From an uncultured Clostridia bacterium (GTDB taxonomy: Bacteria > Bacillota > Clostridia > TANB77 > CAG-508), in NCBI GenBank assembly GCA_934169575.1, contig CAKPOA010000007.1, positions 1 to 63,354 on the forward strand: 63,354 nucleotides of DNA, read 5' to 3'. A model generated the notes under the pieces. It made no database searches. It worked only from the letters and a program-made list of their open reading frames with translations, and was not told the DNA's origin. A program made the translations under genes and the position numbers. Every line of letters begins with the position of its first letter. The stretch's first letter is position 1. Shown in pieces: positions 43,611 through 52,201 of this stretch.

Positions 43611-44363
43611 TTGGAAGGAAAAAGATTTAAAAATAAAACAAAAAAGACATCACCATTATTTTATATGATTGAATTAATTTTACTTGCAATTTTAATATAT
43701 AGTGGTTATAAGATTATTAATTGGTATCTAAATAATAAACAAAATGAACAATTAATAAATATTATATCTGAAAGCATTGTAGAAAATGATGATGATAATA
43801 AAAAATACAATGTAAATTTTGAAAACTTAAAAAAACAAAATTCGGATACTGTTGCATGGATTAAAGTGGAAAATACAGAAATAAATTTTCCTGTTGTTAA
43901 ATGTGATAATAATGATTTTTATTTAAAACATAATTTTGAAAAAAAATATAATATAGCTGGATGGATTTTTGCAGATTACAGAAATAAATTTGATGGAACT
44001 GATAAAAATATTATCTTGTATGGACATAATATGAAAAATGATTCTATGTTTGGAACCTTAAAAAATACATTAGACGAAAATTGGTATAATAATGAACAAA
44101 ATAAATATGTAACTCTAATAACAGAAAATGAATATAGTAGATATGAGATTTTTTCTGTATATAGAATTGAGGCAGAAGATTATTATATTAAAACTAATTT
44201 TGAATCTACATCATTTATAGATTTTGTTCAAAATTTAAAAAATAGAAGTATAAAAGATTTTGGAATAAATATCTCAGAAAATGATTCAATATTAACACTT
44301 TCAACTTGTGGAAATAATAATAAAGAAAGAATAGTATTACATGGAATAAAAAAAGAGATTTAA
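43611..44363 (+). CDS. class B-like sortase
   Basis: The 250-aa transpeptidase has an N-terminal anchor (about residues 18-38). The catalytic triad is visible: His in LYGHNMKND, Cys in ILTLSTCGNN, and Arg in ERIVLHG. FADYRNKFDG and the long helix between the His and Cys strands fit class B. The TTG start follows GGGAGG at 43601-43606. The only sorting-signal protein in the window is the LPKTG adhesin at 1512, which lacks an anchor; class B enzymes normally prefer NPQTN-like signals, so a link is not established. Confidence 0.85.
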   Translation: MEGKRFKNKTKKTSPLFYMIELILLAILIYSGYKIINWYLNNKQNEQLINIISESIVENDDDNKKYNVNFENLKKQNSDTVAWIKVENTEINFPVVKCDNNDFYLKHNFEKKYNIAGWIFADYRNKFDGTDKNIILYGHNMKNDSMFGTLKNTLDENWYNNEQNKYVTLITENEYSRYEIFSVYRIEAEDYYIKTNFESTSFIDFVQNLKNRSIKDFGINISENDSILTLSTCGNNNKERIVLHGIKKEI

Positions 44364-44387
44364 GTCAATTAGACTTTAATCTCTTTT
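44351..44387 (+). terminator. terminator after the sortase gene
   Basis: AAAAGAGATTTAAGTC (44351-44366) pairs with GACTTTAATCTCTTTT, ending in T6. The sortase stop codon lies within the left arm. Confidence 0.8.
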
Positions 44388-44399
44388 TTCTAATAAGAA

Positions 44400-44474
44400 T
44401 TATTCATCATCATTTTGTTTGCTTTTTTTATTATTGTTATTTTTGTTATTTTTGTTTTTGTTTTTTTCTGACAT
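44400..44474 (-). CDS. possible micro-protein, 24 aa, Lys/Asn-rich
   Basis: A perfect GGAGGTG at proper spacing precedes an ATG at 44474 reading leftwards. The ORF encodes MSEKNKNKNNKNNNNKKSKQ and ends NDDE-stop. The good ribosome site in otherwise empty sequence is the only support. The rest of 44388-44595 shows no other gene. Confidence 0.4.
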   Translation of the reverse strand: MSEKNKNKNNKNNNNKKSKQNDDE

Positions 44475-44595
44475 ACTAACACCTCCATAAATTTAGGATA
44501 TTATTATTTTTAACAAAAAATAAAAAAATATACATTTGTAACCAAAAAAAATTTGAATGAATAAAATATTGTAAATAGATTTTAAGGAGGAATGT

Positions 44596-45114
44596 ATGTA
44601 CGAGGAATATATGAATAATTTGCTTGGGATTAGAAATGAAAATAGCAATTATGATTTAGATTTAAAAAAATATGATAATAATTATAATTATGATTATAAT
44701 TATATGCAATCTCAAAATATGTTTCAAAATAGAGGAAATGATGAACTAGAAACATTGTATCCTGAAACATATAAAATAGTTTATCCAATGGTAAAAAAAG
44801 TATGTATGCAAAATACTAAACCTATCACACAAGAATTGGTAGATAATATGACAAATGAAATATATACAAATATAGAAGCTAGTGGAGATATAATAAATGT
44901 TAATATAGATGTTGGGGACAATAGAGAAACAAAAACAGATATGGAAGTAAAAGCAAAAAATAATAGAGGAACAGATAATAGGCAATTTAATGGTCCTATG
45001 AATGATTTAATAAAAATTTTAATATTAAGAGAGTTACTTGGTAGACCAGGAGGTTGGAGACCTGGACCACCACCACCTCCAAGACCACCAAGACCAGGGG
45101 TTGGATGGAGATAA
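44596..45114 (+). CDS. hypothetical protein with Pro-rich C-terminus, 172 aa
   Basis: The N-terminus is Asn/Tyr-rich and probably disordered. The central part (LYPETYKIVYPMVKKVCMQNTKPITQELVDNMTNEIYTNIE) looks like a conserved helical domain, and the tail is RPGPPPPPRPPRPG. No known domain is recognised; the composition suggests a spore-coat or envelope-associated protein, which is speculation. AAGGAGGAA precedes the ATG. Confidence 0.65.
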   Translation: MYEEYMNNLLGIRNENSNYDLDLKKYDNNYNYDYNYMQSQNMFQNRGNDELETLYPETYKIVYPMVKKVCMQNTKPITQELVDNMTNEIYTNIEASGDIINVNIDVGDNRETKTDMEVKAKNNRGTDNRQFNGPMNDLIKILILRELLGRPGGWRPGPPPPPRPPRPGVGWR

Positions 45115-45120
45115 AAAAAT

Positions 45121-45160
45121 AAAAAATGCAGTTTTTTTAAAATAAATACTGCATTTTTTT
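45121..45160 (+). terminator. rho-independent terminator
   Basis: AAAAATGCAGT and ACTGCATTTTT pair perfectly and end in T8. A near-identical terminator follows the next gene (45705-45744), with similar promoter-like sequence (TGTGATATAAT) after both, so the whole intergenic unit looks duplicated. Confidence 0.85.
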
Positions 45161-45198
45161 TGAATATGTGATATAATTAATAGCGAAGGGAGTTAAAA

Positions 45199-45693
45199 AT
45201 GGATATATCTTTAAAAAGAAAAATTGTAATAAAAATAAAGAAAATAATATCAAAAATTGTTTTATTCTTTTTGTATAAAGGATTTAAAGTTACATATAAA
45301 TATGATGAAAATGTAAAAAAAGAAATTGATTCATGGAAAGATGGATTTTCATTTACAGTAGATACAGGCCAAAAAAATATATTTTTAACATTAAAAAAAG
45401 AAAATGGAAAAATAGTAAGAGTAAAAAATATGCAAGATGTAGATATAGAAATTGTATTTAAGAGTTTAGATGTTGCATTTTTAATGTTTACAGGTAGACT
45501 CGGAGTAAGTAAGGCCTATGCTGAACATAGGTTTACATTAAAAGGAGAGATTGGTGAAGCTATGAGTATAGTAAGATGCATGGATATTGTAGAGGCATAT
45601 TTGTTCCCTGAAATAATTACTAGAAATATTTTAAAAGCACAACCAAGTAAAAAAATAGGAATATTAAGAACATATTTGTTGACATTATTTTAA
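45199..45693 (+). CDS. SCP2-like hypothetical protein, 164 aa
   Basis: The C-terminal half (DIEIVFKSLDVAFLMFTGRLGVSKAYAEHRFTLKGEIGEAMSIVR) resembles SCP-2 sterol-carrier-like domains, which bind lipids. The N-terminal hydrophobic helix could associate with membrane. The match is by pattern only. It is followed by two dehydrogenase genes in the same direction but with its own terminator. Confidence 0.5.
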   Translation: MDISLKRKIVIKIKKIISKIVLFFLYKGFKVTYKYDENVKKEIDSWKDGFSFTVDTGQKNIFLTLKKENGKIVRVKNMQDVDIEIVFKSLDVAFLMFTGRLGVSKAYAEHRFTLKGEIGEAMSIVRCMDIVEAYLFPEIITRNILKAQPSKKIGILRTYLLTLF

Positions 45694-45704
45694 CTATTAA
45701 TAAG

Positions 45705-45744
45705 AAAAATGTAGTTTTTTTAAAATAATTACTGCATTTTTTTT
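45705..45744 (+). terminator. rho-independent terminator
   Basis: AAAAATGTAGT pairs with ACTGCATTTTT (one wobble), T8 follows. It is almost a copy of the terminator at 45121-45160. Confidence 0.8.
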
Positions 45745-45792
45745 CTGTATGTGATATAATAGTTTGCGAAAAAGAAAGAATGGAGGAGAATT

Positions 45793-46977
45793 ATGATACC
45801 AAGTTATTATGAATTTCAGAATTCAGCAAAAATTTTATCAGGAAAATTTGCATTAGAAAATATTCCAAATGAATTAAAAGGATTTAATGCAAAAAAAGTA
45901 TTAGTGTTAAGTGACAAAACATTAGAAAAAATAGGAACAATTCAAATATTAATTGATGCGATAAGTGATAAAAATGTAGAGATAGGAGGAATATTTACAG
46001 ATATACCACAAGATTCATCAATAGATGTTGTAGATATAATTGTAGGAAAATACAAAGAACTAAAATGTGATGCTATAATTGCATTAGGTGGAGGATCTGT
46101 AATAGATACCGCAAAAGGTGTGAGAATGGTATTATCACAAGAAAAAGAAAATATAATGGAATTATGTGGATGTGAGCTTATATCATATGGAAAACATATA
46201 CCGTTTATAGCAATACCTACTACTTCAGGAACAGGTTCAGAAGCAACACTTGTTGCTGTAATTTTAAATAAAATTCAAAATGTAAAAATGGAATTTATTT
46301 CATACTTTTTGGTTCCAGATGTTGCAGTATTAGATTCAAGAATGACTCTTACATTACCTAAAAAAATAACTGCATCAACAGGTATGGATGCATTATGTCA
46401 TGCTATAGAAAGTTATACATGTTTGCAAAAGAATCCTATGAGTGATGCATATGCAATAAGTGCAATTGAAATTATAAGAGATAATATTGAAATAGCTGTA
46501 AAAGAACCTAATAATCAAGATGCAAGATTAGAAATGGCAAATGCTTCTTTAATGGCTGGTGTAGCTTTTTCAAATTCAATGGTTGGTTTAATACATGCAA
46601 TAGGTCATGCACTTGGAGGTGTATCAAGAGTTCCTCATGGTGATGCAATGAGTATATTAATGCCACATTGTATGAGATTTAATAAAGATAAATTAGAAAA
46701 GCAATATGCAAAACTTTTGCTATATATAGCAGGTGAAGAGGTATTGATAAATACTCCTAAAGAAAAAAGAGCAGATAAAACAATAGAAACAATAGAAAAT
46801 TTATTAAATAGATTAAATAAATTATCAGGATTACCTACAAAACTTTCAGATACAGGTGTAAAAAAAGAAGATTTTGATAAAATTGCAAGAAAAGCATTAA
46901 ATGATGGTGCAATGATAGTTAATCCTAAACAGGTAACTTATGATGATGTAATAGAAATATTAAATAAAGCATATTAG
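45793..46977 (+). CDS. iron-containing alcohol dehydrogenase
   Basis: The 394-aa group III ADH has the NAD(P) motif GGGSVIDTAKG, PTTSGTGSEAT, and the iron ligands in GMDALCHAIESYTC and HAIGHALGGVSRVPHGDA. It may reduce an aldehyde or oxidise an alcohol. The aldehyde dehydrogenase 21 bases downstream suggests a two-step alcohol-aldehyde-acid pathway. GGAGGAG precedes the ATG. Confidence 0.94.
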   Translation: MIPSYYEFQNSAKILSGKFALENIPNELKGFNAKKVLVLSDKTLEKIGTIQILIDAISDKNVEIGGIFTDIPQDSSIDVVDIIVGKYKELKCDAIIALGGGSVIDTAKGVRMVLSQEKENIMELCGCELISYGKHIPFIAIPTTSGTGSEATLVAVILNKIQNVKMEFISYFLVPDVAVLDSRMTLTLPKKITASTGMDALCHAIESYTCLQKNPMSDAYAISAIEIIRDNIEIAVKEPNNQDARLEMANASLMAGVAFSNSMVGLIHAIGHALGGVSRVPHGDAMSILMPHCMRFNKDKLEKQYAKLLLYIAGEEVLINTPKEKRADKTIETIENLLNRLNKLSGLPTKLSDTGVKKEDFDKIARKALNDGAMIVNPKQVTYDDVIEILNKAY

Positions 46978-46998
46978 TTAAAATGGAGGGAGTATCAT

Positions 46999-48372
46999 AT
47001 GGAAGATATTAGTAAAATAATTAAAGAGCAAAGAGATTTTTTTAATACAAATAAAACAAAAGATGTAAATTATAGGATTGAAAAACTAAAAAGACTAAAA
47101 AATAAAATAATAGAAAAACAAGAAAAAATTTGCATAGCTTTACAACAAGACTTAGGAAAATCAAGTCAAGAATCTTATATGGCAGAAATTGGAATGGTAT
47201 TAGAGGATTTAGGATATTGTATAAAACATATAAAAAAATGGAGTAAAAAAGAATATCATATGTCACCAATAGCACAATTTCCATCATCAAGTTTTAGAAT
47301 TGCAGAACCATATGGTATAACACTTATCATGTCTCCATGGAATTATCCGTTTTTATTAACAATAGAACCATTAGTTGGAGCTATAGCAGCTGGAAATTGT
47401 GCAATTGTAAAACCATCTAGTTCATCTGTATATACAACAAAAATAATGAAAGAAATAATTGAAGAGGTATTTCAATCTGGATATGTAGATGTACTTACAA
47501 TGACAAATAGAGAATCAGAAGAACTATTAAATAGCAAATTTGATTATATATTTTATACTGGTAGTGCAAGAGTTGGGAAAATTGTAATGGAACATGCTGC
47601 AAAAAATTTGACACCCGTAACACTTGAATTAGGAGGAAAAAGTCCATGTATAATTGATGAAAAATCAAATGTAAAGCTAGCTGCTAAAAGAATTATTTTT
47701 GGTAAATTATTAAATAGTGGTCAGACTTGTGTTGCTCCAGATTATGTTTTTGTACATAAAAATAAAAAAAGTGAATTTATAGAATATTGCAAAAAATATA
47801 AAGAACAGTTTGTAAGTGAAAAACCTCTAGAATATAAAGATTATCCTAAAATGATAAATCAAAGACAATTTGATAGAATTGTAGAAATAATAAAACAAAG
47901 TGATGTGATTTTTGGTGGAAAATATGATGAGAAAACTCTAAAGATTGAACCTACTTTAGTTGATAATAAGTCATTTGATTCAAAAGCAATGGAAGATGAA
48001 ATATTTGGACCAGTTTTACCAATTATAGAATTTGAAAATATAGAAGAGCCTATAAACTATATAAATAATAATCATAAACCATTGGCACTATATTTATTTA
48101 CAAATAATAAAAATTTGCAAAATAAGATTTTGAAAGAGGTTGCTTTTGGTGGTGGTTGTATAAATGATACTATAATACATTTGGCAACAACTAAAATGGG
48201 ATTTGGTGGAGTTGGATACAGTGGTATGGGCGAATATCACGGTAAATTTAGTTTCCAAACTTTTAGTCATTATAAAAGTATTGTAAAAAAATCAACATTG
48301 ATTGATTTACCAATGAGATATCATCCTTATAAAAAGTTTAATGATAGTTTAATTAAATTTTTTATGAAATAG
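46999..48372 (+). CDS. aldehyde dehydrogenase (class-3-like)
   Basis: This 457-aa NAD(P)-dependent enzyme shows MSPWNYPFLLTIEPLVGAIAAGN, the glutamate in VTLELGGKSPC, the catalytic cysteine in NSGQTCVAPDYV, and the C-terminal GGVGYSGMGEYHGKFSF. Its shortness and terminal hydrophobic/basic tail (SLIKFFMK) resemble membrane-associated fatty-aldehyde dehydrogenases. It is in an operon with the iron ADH. Confidence 0.93.
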   Translation: MEDISKIIKEQRDFFNTNKTKDVNYRIEKLKRLKNKIIEKQEKICIALQQDLGKSSQESYMAEIGMVLEDLGYCIKHIKKWSKKEYHMSPIAQFPSSSFRIAEPYGITLIMSPWNYPFLLTIEPLVGAIAAGNCAIVKPSSSSVYTTKIMKEIIEEVFQSGYVDVLTMTNRESEELLNSKFDYIFYTGSARVGKIVMEHAAKNLTPVTLELGGKSPCIIDEKSNVKLAAKRIIFGKLLNSGQTCVAPDYVFVHKNKKSEFIEYCKKYKEQFVSEKPLEYKDYPKMINQRQFDRIVEIIKQSDVIFGGKYDEKTLKIEPTLVDNKSFDSKAMEDEIFGPVLPIIEFENIEEPINYINNNHKPLALYLFTNNKNLQNKILKEVAFGGGCINDTIIHLATTKMGFGGVGYSGMGEYHGKFSFQTFSHYKSIVKKSTLIDLPMRYHPYKKFNDSLIKFFMK

Positions 48373-48387
48373 AAAGGTTACACAATT

Positions 48388-48834
48388 ATGAAAAACAAAA
48401 AAACATTGATTATAATAGCTATAATATTAGTTTTAATAGATCAAATTGCAAAAATATTAATGTTAAATATGGATTTTGTTTTAATAAATCAAAATGGATT
48501 TGGATTAAGATTAGAGCAAAATCCATCAACAGATAATAATATTGCATATATTTTAATAAGTGGTATTGCAATATATTTAATATTAAAATATATGAAAAGC
48601 AATAATTCATTTATAAAGTTTAGTAATAGAATTGTTTTGGATTTTGCACTTGCAGGTGCTATAAGTAATCTGATAGACAGGATATGGCTAGGTCATGTTA
48701 TAAATTATATATCAATTCCTTTTTTTACTAATATGAATTTAGGTTATTTTTATATAATTATAACATGGATTGGACTTGCTGCAGTACTTACAAAATATAC
48801 AATGAATAATATGAAAAAAAGGAAGAAAAAATGA
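48388..48834 (+). CDS. signal peptidase II-like (LspA) protein, probably lacking one catalytic aspartate
   Basis: The 148-aa protein has four membrane segments and the LspA landmarks VLIDQIAK and SNLIDRIWLGHVINYI. In active LspA the first catalytic Asp is in N-x-x-DR (present) and the second in FN-x-AD. Here the corresponding stretch reads MNLGYFYII, so Asp appears to be Tyr. It may be an inactive paralogue or one with another role. It precedes an RluD-type gene (4-base overlap ATGA), the classic lspA-rluD order. Confidence 0.7.
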   Translation: MKNKKTLIIIAIILVLIDQIAKILMLNMDFVLINQNGFGLRLEQNPSTDNNIAYILISGIAIYLILKYMKSNNSFIKFSNRIVLDFALAGAISNLIDRIWLGHVINYISIPFFTNMNLGYFYIIITWIGLAAVLTKYTMNNMKKRKKK

Positions 48835-49760
48835 AAAAAATAATAAATGTTGATATAGAAAATGCGAATAAAAGAATAGATGTTTTTTTGTCAAAAATAG
48901 ATGAAAATTATTCAAGAACAGCAATACAGAAAATGATAGAAAATGAAAAAATAAGTGTAAATGGTCAGAAGATTAGGCAATCATATAAAGTTCAGGTAAA
49001 TGATAAAATCGAAATTGAAGAAGAACCACCAAAAGAAATAGAATTGAAACCACAGGAAATCCCTCTAGAAATATTATATGAAGATAATGATATAATTGTA
49101 ATAAATAAACCTAAAGGAATGGTTGTACATCCTGCAAATGGAAATCCAGATGGAACTTTAGTTAATGCAGTGATGGCAGTATGCAAAAATACTTTATCAG
49201 GAATAGGTGGAGAAATAAGACCTGGTATTGTTCATAGACTTGATAAAAACACATCAGGAGCAATTATTGTTGCAAAAAATGATAAAGCACATATAAAATT
49301 AAGTGAACAATTAAAAAATCATGAAATAGAAAAAACATATATTGCACTTGTAAGGGGAATCGTAAAAGAAAATAATGCAACAATAAATATGCCAATAGGA
49401 AGAAGTAAAAATGATAGAAAAAAAATGGCTGTTGATGCAAAAGGAAAAAATGCTATAACTCATTTTAAGGTTATAGAAAGGTTTTTTGAAAATAATTGCA
49501 CATTATTAGAAATAAAAATTGAAACTGGAAGAACACATCAAATAAGAGTTCATTTATCATATATTGGATATCCAATCATTGGAGATGATGTTTATTCAAA
49601 TGGGAAAAATAAATGGGATATATTAGGTCAATGTTTACATGCAAAATCTTTAAAATTTAAACACCCTATTACAGGAAAAGAGTTATGCATAAAAGCAGGA
49701 TTACCTGAATATTTTGAAAATGTAATTAATGAACTAAAACATCAAGAGAGGAAGGTCTAG
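48831..49760 (+). CDS. rluD: RluD-like large-subunit rRNA pseudouridine synthase
   Basis: An N-terminal S4 RNA-binding domain (KRIDVFLSKIDENYSRTAIQKMI) precedes the catalytic domain with the active-site Asp in GIVHRLDKNTSGAIIVAK and the substrate loop ETGRTHQIRVHLSYIGYPI. The protein is 309 aa. It is likely to modify 23S rRNA helix 69 by homology. The start overlaps the LspA-like gene. Confidence 0.9.
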   Translation: MKKIINVDIENANKRIDVFLSKIDENYSRTAIQKMIENEKISVNGQKIRQSYKVQVNDKIEIEEEPPKEIELKPQEIPLEILYEDNDIIVINKPKGMVVHPANGNPDGTLVNAVMAVCKNTLSGIGGEIRPGIVHRLDKNTSGAIIVAKNDKAHIKLSEQLKNHEIEKTYIALVRGIVKENNATINMPIGRSKNDRKKMAVDAKGKNAITHFKVIERFFENNCTLLEIKIETGRTHQIRVHLSYIGYPIIGDDVYSNGKNKWDILGQCLHAKSLKFKHPITGKELCIKAGLPEYFENVINELKHQERKV

Positions 49761-49763
49761 AAA

Positions 49764-50486
49764 ATGGAAGAAATGCGATTGCAAAAATATTTGGCAGAAT
49801 GTGGAGTTGCATCAAGAAGAAAGTGTGAACAATATATTTTAGATGGAAAAGTTAAAGTAAATGGAAATATTGTTACAGAACTTGGCACTAAAGTTAATAA
49901 AAATGATATTGTTGAATTTCAAAACAAGAAAGTAAAAATTCAAGATGAAAAAATATATATTTTATTAAATAAACCAATTGGTTATGTTACAACTGTAAAA
50001 GATCAATTTAAAAGAGATACTGTATTAGATTTAGTGAAAATAAATAAAAGAATTGTACCTGTTGGAAGGCTTGATATGTATACATCAGGTGCACTTATTT
50101 TGACAAATGATGGTGATTTTGTAAATATACTTACACATCCTAAACATGAAATAGAAAAAACATATAATGTAACAGTTGCTGGAAAAGTAATAGCAGAAGA
50201 AGTAGAATTATTAAAAAAAGGTGTAGAAATAGATAATGAATATATTACAAAACCTGCAAAAGTTAAAATTTTAAAAATTGATGAAGAGAAAAATATATCA
50301 AGAATCCAAATTACAATTCATGAGGGGAAAAACAGACAGGTAAGAAAAATGTGTGAAGCAATTGGTAAAAAAGTTATTGCTTTACATAGAAGTAAAATCG
50401 GAAATATAGATGTTAAAAACTTAAAATTAGGGACTTGGAGATATTTAACCAAAAAAGAAATAAGTGATTTAAAGAAGGGGTTTTAG
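49764..50486 (+). CDS. RsuA/RluB-family rRNA pseudouridine synthase
   Basis: The N-terminal S4 domain (MRLQKYLAECGVASRRKCEQYILDG) is followed by VGRLDMYTSGALILTNDG with the catalytic Asp and EGKNRQVRKMCEAIG. Length is 240 aa. RluB versus RsuA cannot be decided by eye. It lies 3 bases after the rluD-like gene, so two rRNA-modifying enzymes are co-transcribed. Confidence 0.9.
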   Translation: MEEMRLQKYLAECGVASRRKCEQYILDGKVKVNGNIVTELGTKVNKNDIVEFQNKKVKIQDEKIYILLNKPIGYVTTVKDQFKRDTVLDLVKINKRIVPVGRLDMYTSGALILTNDGDFVNILTHPKHEIEKTYNVTVAGKVIAEEVELLKKGVEIDNEYITKPAKVKILKIDEEKNISRIQITIHEGKNRQVRKMCEAIGKKVIALHRSKIGNIDVKNLKLGTWRYLTKKEISDLKKGF

Positions 50487-50490
50487 TAAA

Positions 50491-51048
50491 ATGAAAATAC
50501 TAGAAATTTTATTAATCAGTATAGGTCTTGCTATGGATGCTTTTGCAGTATCAATATGTAAAGGTTTATCAATGAAAAAAATGAATTGGAAAAAAGCCAT
50601 AATTATAGGTGGATATTTTGGCTTTTTTCAAATGATAATGCCAATTATTGGATATTTACTTGGATATAGTTTTAGTGGTTTAGTTGAAAATATAGATCAC
50701 TGGATAGCTTTTGGACTTCTTTGCTTTATAGGTGGAAAAATGATAATAGAAGCATTTGGCGAAGAAGAAAGTGCAGATGATAAAACAGATTTTAAAACAA
50801 TGCTTGGCTTAGCTGTTGCAACAAGTATAGATGCTTTAGCAATAGGAATTACATATGCATTTTTAGATCCTGAAAATAGTATGATTGCATTTATAATAAT
50901 TGGAATTGTAACATTTATATTATCTGTTTTAGGTGTAAAAATTGGCAATAAGTTTGGAGATAAATTTGAAAGTAAAGCTGAAATTATTGGTGGGATAATT
51001 TTAGTTGGAACTGGAATTAAAATTTTATTAGAACATTTACTTAGCTAA
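50491..51048 (+). CDS. mntP: manganese efflux pump MntP
   Basis: The 185-aa protein has six membrane segments and two copies of the family motif: SIGLAMDAFAVSICKGL near the N-terminus and VATSIDALAIGITYAF in the middle, each with the conserved Asp. It exports Mn2+. No yybP-ykoY riboswitch is seen in front; the gene follows the pseudouridine synthase by 4 bases. Confidence 0.93.
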   Translation: MKILEILLISIGLAMDAFAVSICKGLSMKKMNWKKAIIIGGYFGFFQMIMPIIGYLLGYSFSGLVENIDHWIAFGLLCFIGGKMIIEAFGEEESADDKTDFKTMLGLAVATSIDALAIGITYAFLDPENSMIAFIIIGIVTFILSVLGVKIGNKFGDKFESKAEIIGGIILVGTGIKILLEHLLS

Positions 51049-51059
51049 AAGGAGAATTT

Positions 51060-51923
51060 ATGGAAGAACAAATATATAAAATCAGTAATCAAGAATCTTT
51101 TGAATTAAAAGATATTTTTGAATGTGGACAATGTTTTAGATGGAATATGAATCAAGATAATTCATATACAGGAGTTATAAAAAATGGTATATTAAATGTT
51201 AATAAACAGGACGAAAATATAATATTTAAAGGTTTTTTAAATGATGATATAAAAAATATTGTAGAAAAATATTTTGATTTGCAAAGAGATTATACAAATA
51301 TAAAATTGAAACTTGCAAATGTTGATGAATATTTAGAACAAAGTATAGAATTTGGAAAAGGAATAAGAATTTTAAATCAGGATTTATGGGAAACTATTAT
51401 TTCATTTATAATTTCTGCAAATAATAATATTCCAAGAATAAAAGGAATAATAGAGAAGTTGTCAAAAAAATATGGAAAAGAAATTATTTGGGATAATAAT
51501 AAATATTATTTATTTCCTACACCAAATGAGCTTGAAAATGTACAAATAGAGGATTTTAGAAAATTAGGATTAGGTTTTAGAGATAAAAGAATTTTTGAAA
51601 CAACACATGCAATTTTAGAAAATCAAATTGATTTAAAAAGTTTATATAGTGAAAATACTTTGAATATAAGAGGAAAATTATTGAATTTATCTGGAGTTGG
51701 CCCTAAAGTTGCAGATTGTATTTTACTTTTTTCTGATTTAAAACGTTTTGATGTATTTCCTATAGATGTTTGGGTTAGACGTGTAATGAATGAATTGTAT
51801 ATTAAAAATGAAGATGAGAATAAAGCTAGCAAAAAGGAAATTATGGATTTAGCTTATAGTAAATTTGGAGATTTAGAAGGAATTGCACAACAGTATTTAT
51901 TCTATTATAGGAAAACTATGTAA
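51060..51923 (+). CDS. ogg: 8-oxoguanine DNA glycosylase (OGG1 type)
   Basis: The 287-aa HhH-GPD protein has the N-terminal OGG domain (FELKDIFECGQCFRWNMN), the hairpin LSGVGPKVADCILLFS with the catalytic Lys, and FPIDVWVRRVM with the catalytic Asp. It is a bifunctional glycosylase/AP lyase removing oxidised guanine. AAAGGAGAA precedes the ATG. Confidence 0.92.
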   Translation: MEEQIYKISNQESFELKDIFECGQCFRWNMNQDNSYTGVIKNGILNVNKQDENIIFKGFLNDDIKNIVEKYFDLQRDYTNIKLKLANVDEYLEQSIEFGKGIRILNQDLWETIISFIISANNNIPRIKGIIEKLSKKYGKEIIWDNNKYYLFPTPNELENVQIEDFRKLGLGFRDKRIFETTHAILENQIDLKSLYSENTLNIRGKLLNLSGVGPKVADCILLFSDLKRFDVFPIDVWVRRVMNELYIKNEDENKASKKEIMDLAYSKFGDLEGIAQQYLFYYRKTM

Positions 51924-52140
51924 TTACTTAAGTTAGTCATTTTTGTATATAATTCTTGATTATCTATATTGTATTATTTTAAAAATACTTTGCAGTCGCA
52001 ATTTCCATATTTAAAATAAGAATAATGAAAATTGCTCCAATCGCACTCGCTAATGCTCGTTTGGTCGCTTACGCAGTATTTTAAAAATAATACAATATAG
52101 ATCTCAAGCTTTAAAGTATTTATGACTAACTTAAGTAATT
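51922..52140. repeat. 219-bp palindromic element, MITE-like, with GC-richer core
   Basis: The termini AATTACTTAAGTTAGTCAT (51922-51940) and their perfect complement (52122-52140) bound the element. A second 28-bp arm (51962-51989 with 52075-52102, one mismatch) lies inside. The core (about 51990-52074) is richer in CG (for example CGCACTCGCTAATGCTCG) and has its own small pairings. It has no ORF, overlaps the ogg stop codon, and abuts the smc promoter. Its sequence differs from the palindrome at 29751. Confidence 0.7.
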
Positions 52141-52143
52141 TTA

Positions 52144-52172
52144 TTGACAAATATTGGATAAAAGGTTATTAT
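52144..52172 (+). promoter_or_regulatory. sigma-A promoter of smc
   Basis: TTGACA at 52144-52149 and TATTAT at 52167-52172, 17 bases apart, begin four bases after the palindromic element. Confidence 0.65.
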
Positions 52173-52201
52173 ATAGATATTATGAAAAAAAGGAGAAACA
52201 A

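Noticed and set aside
43611..44363. Sortase as the dedicated enzyme for the LPKTG adhesin
   Set aside because: The genes are 40 kb apart and class B enzymes usually prefer other motifs; no evidence beyond co-presence.
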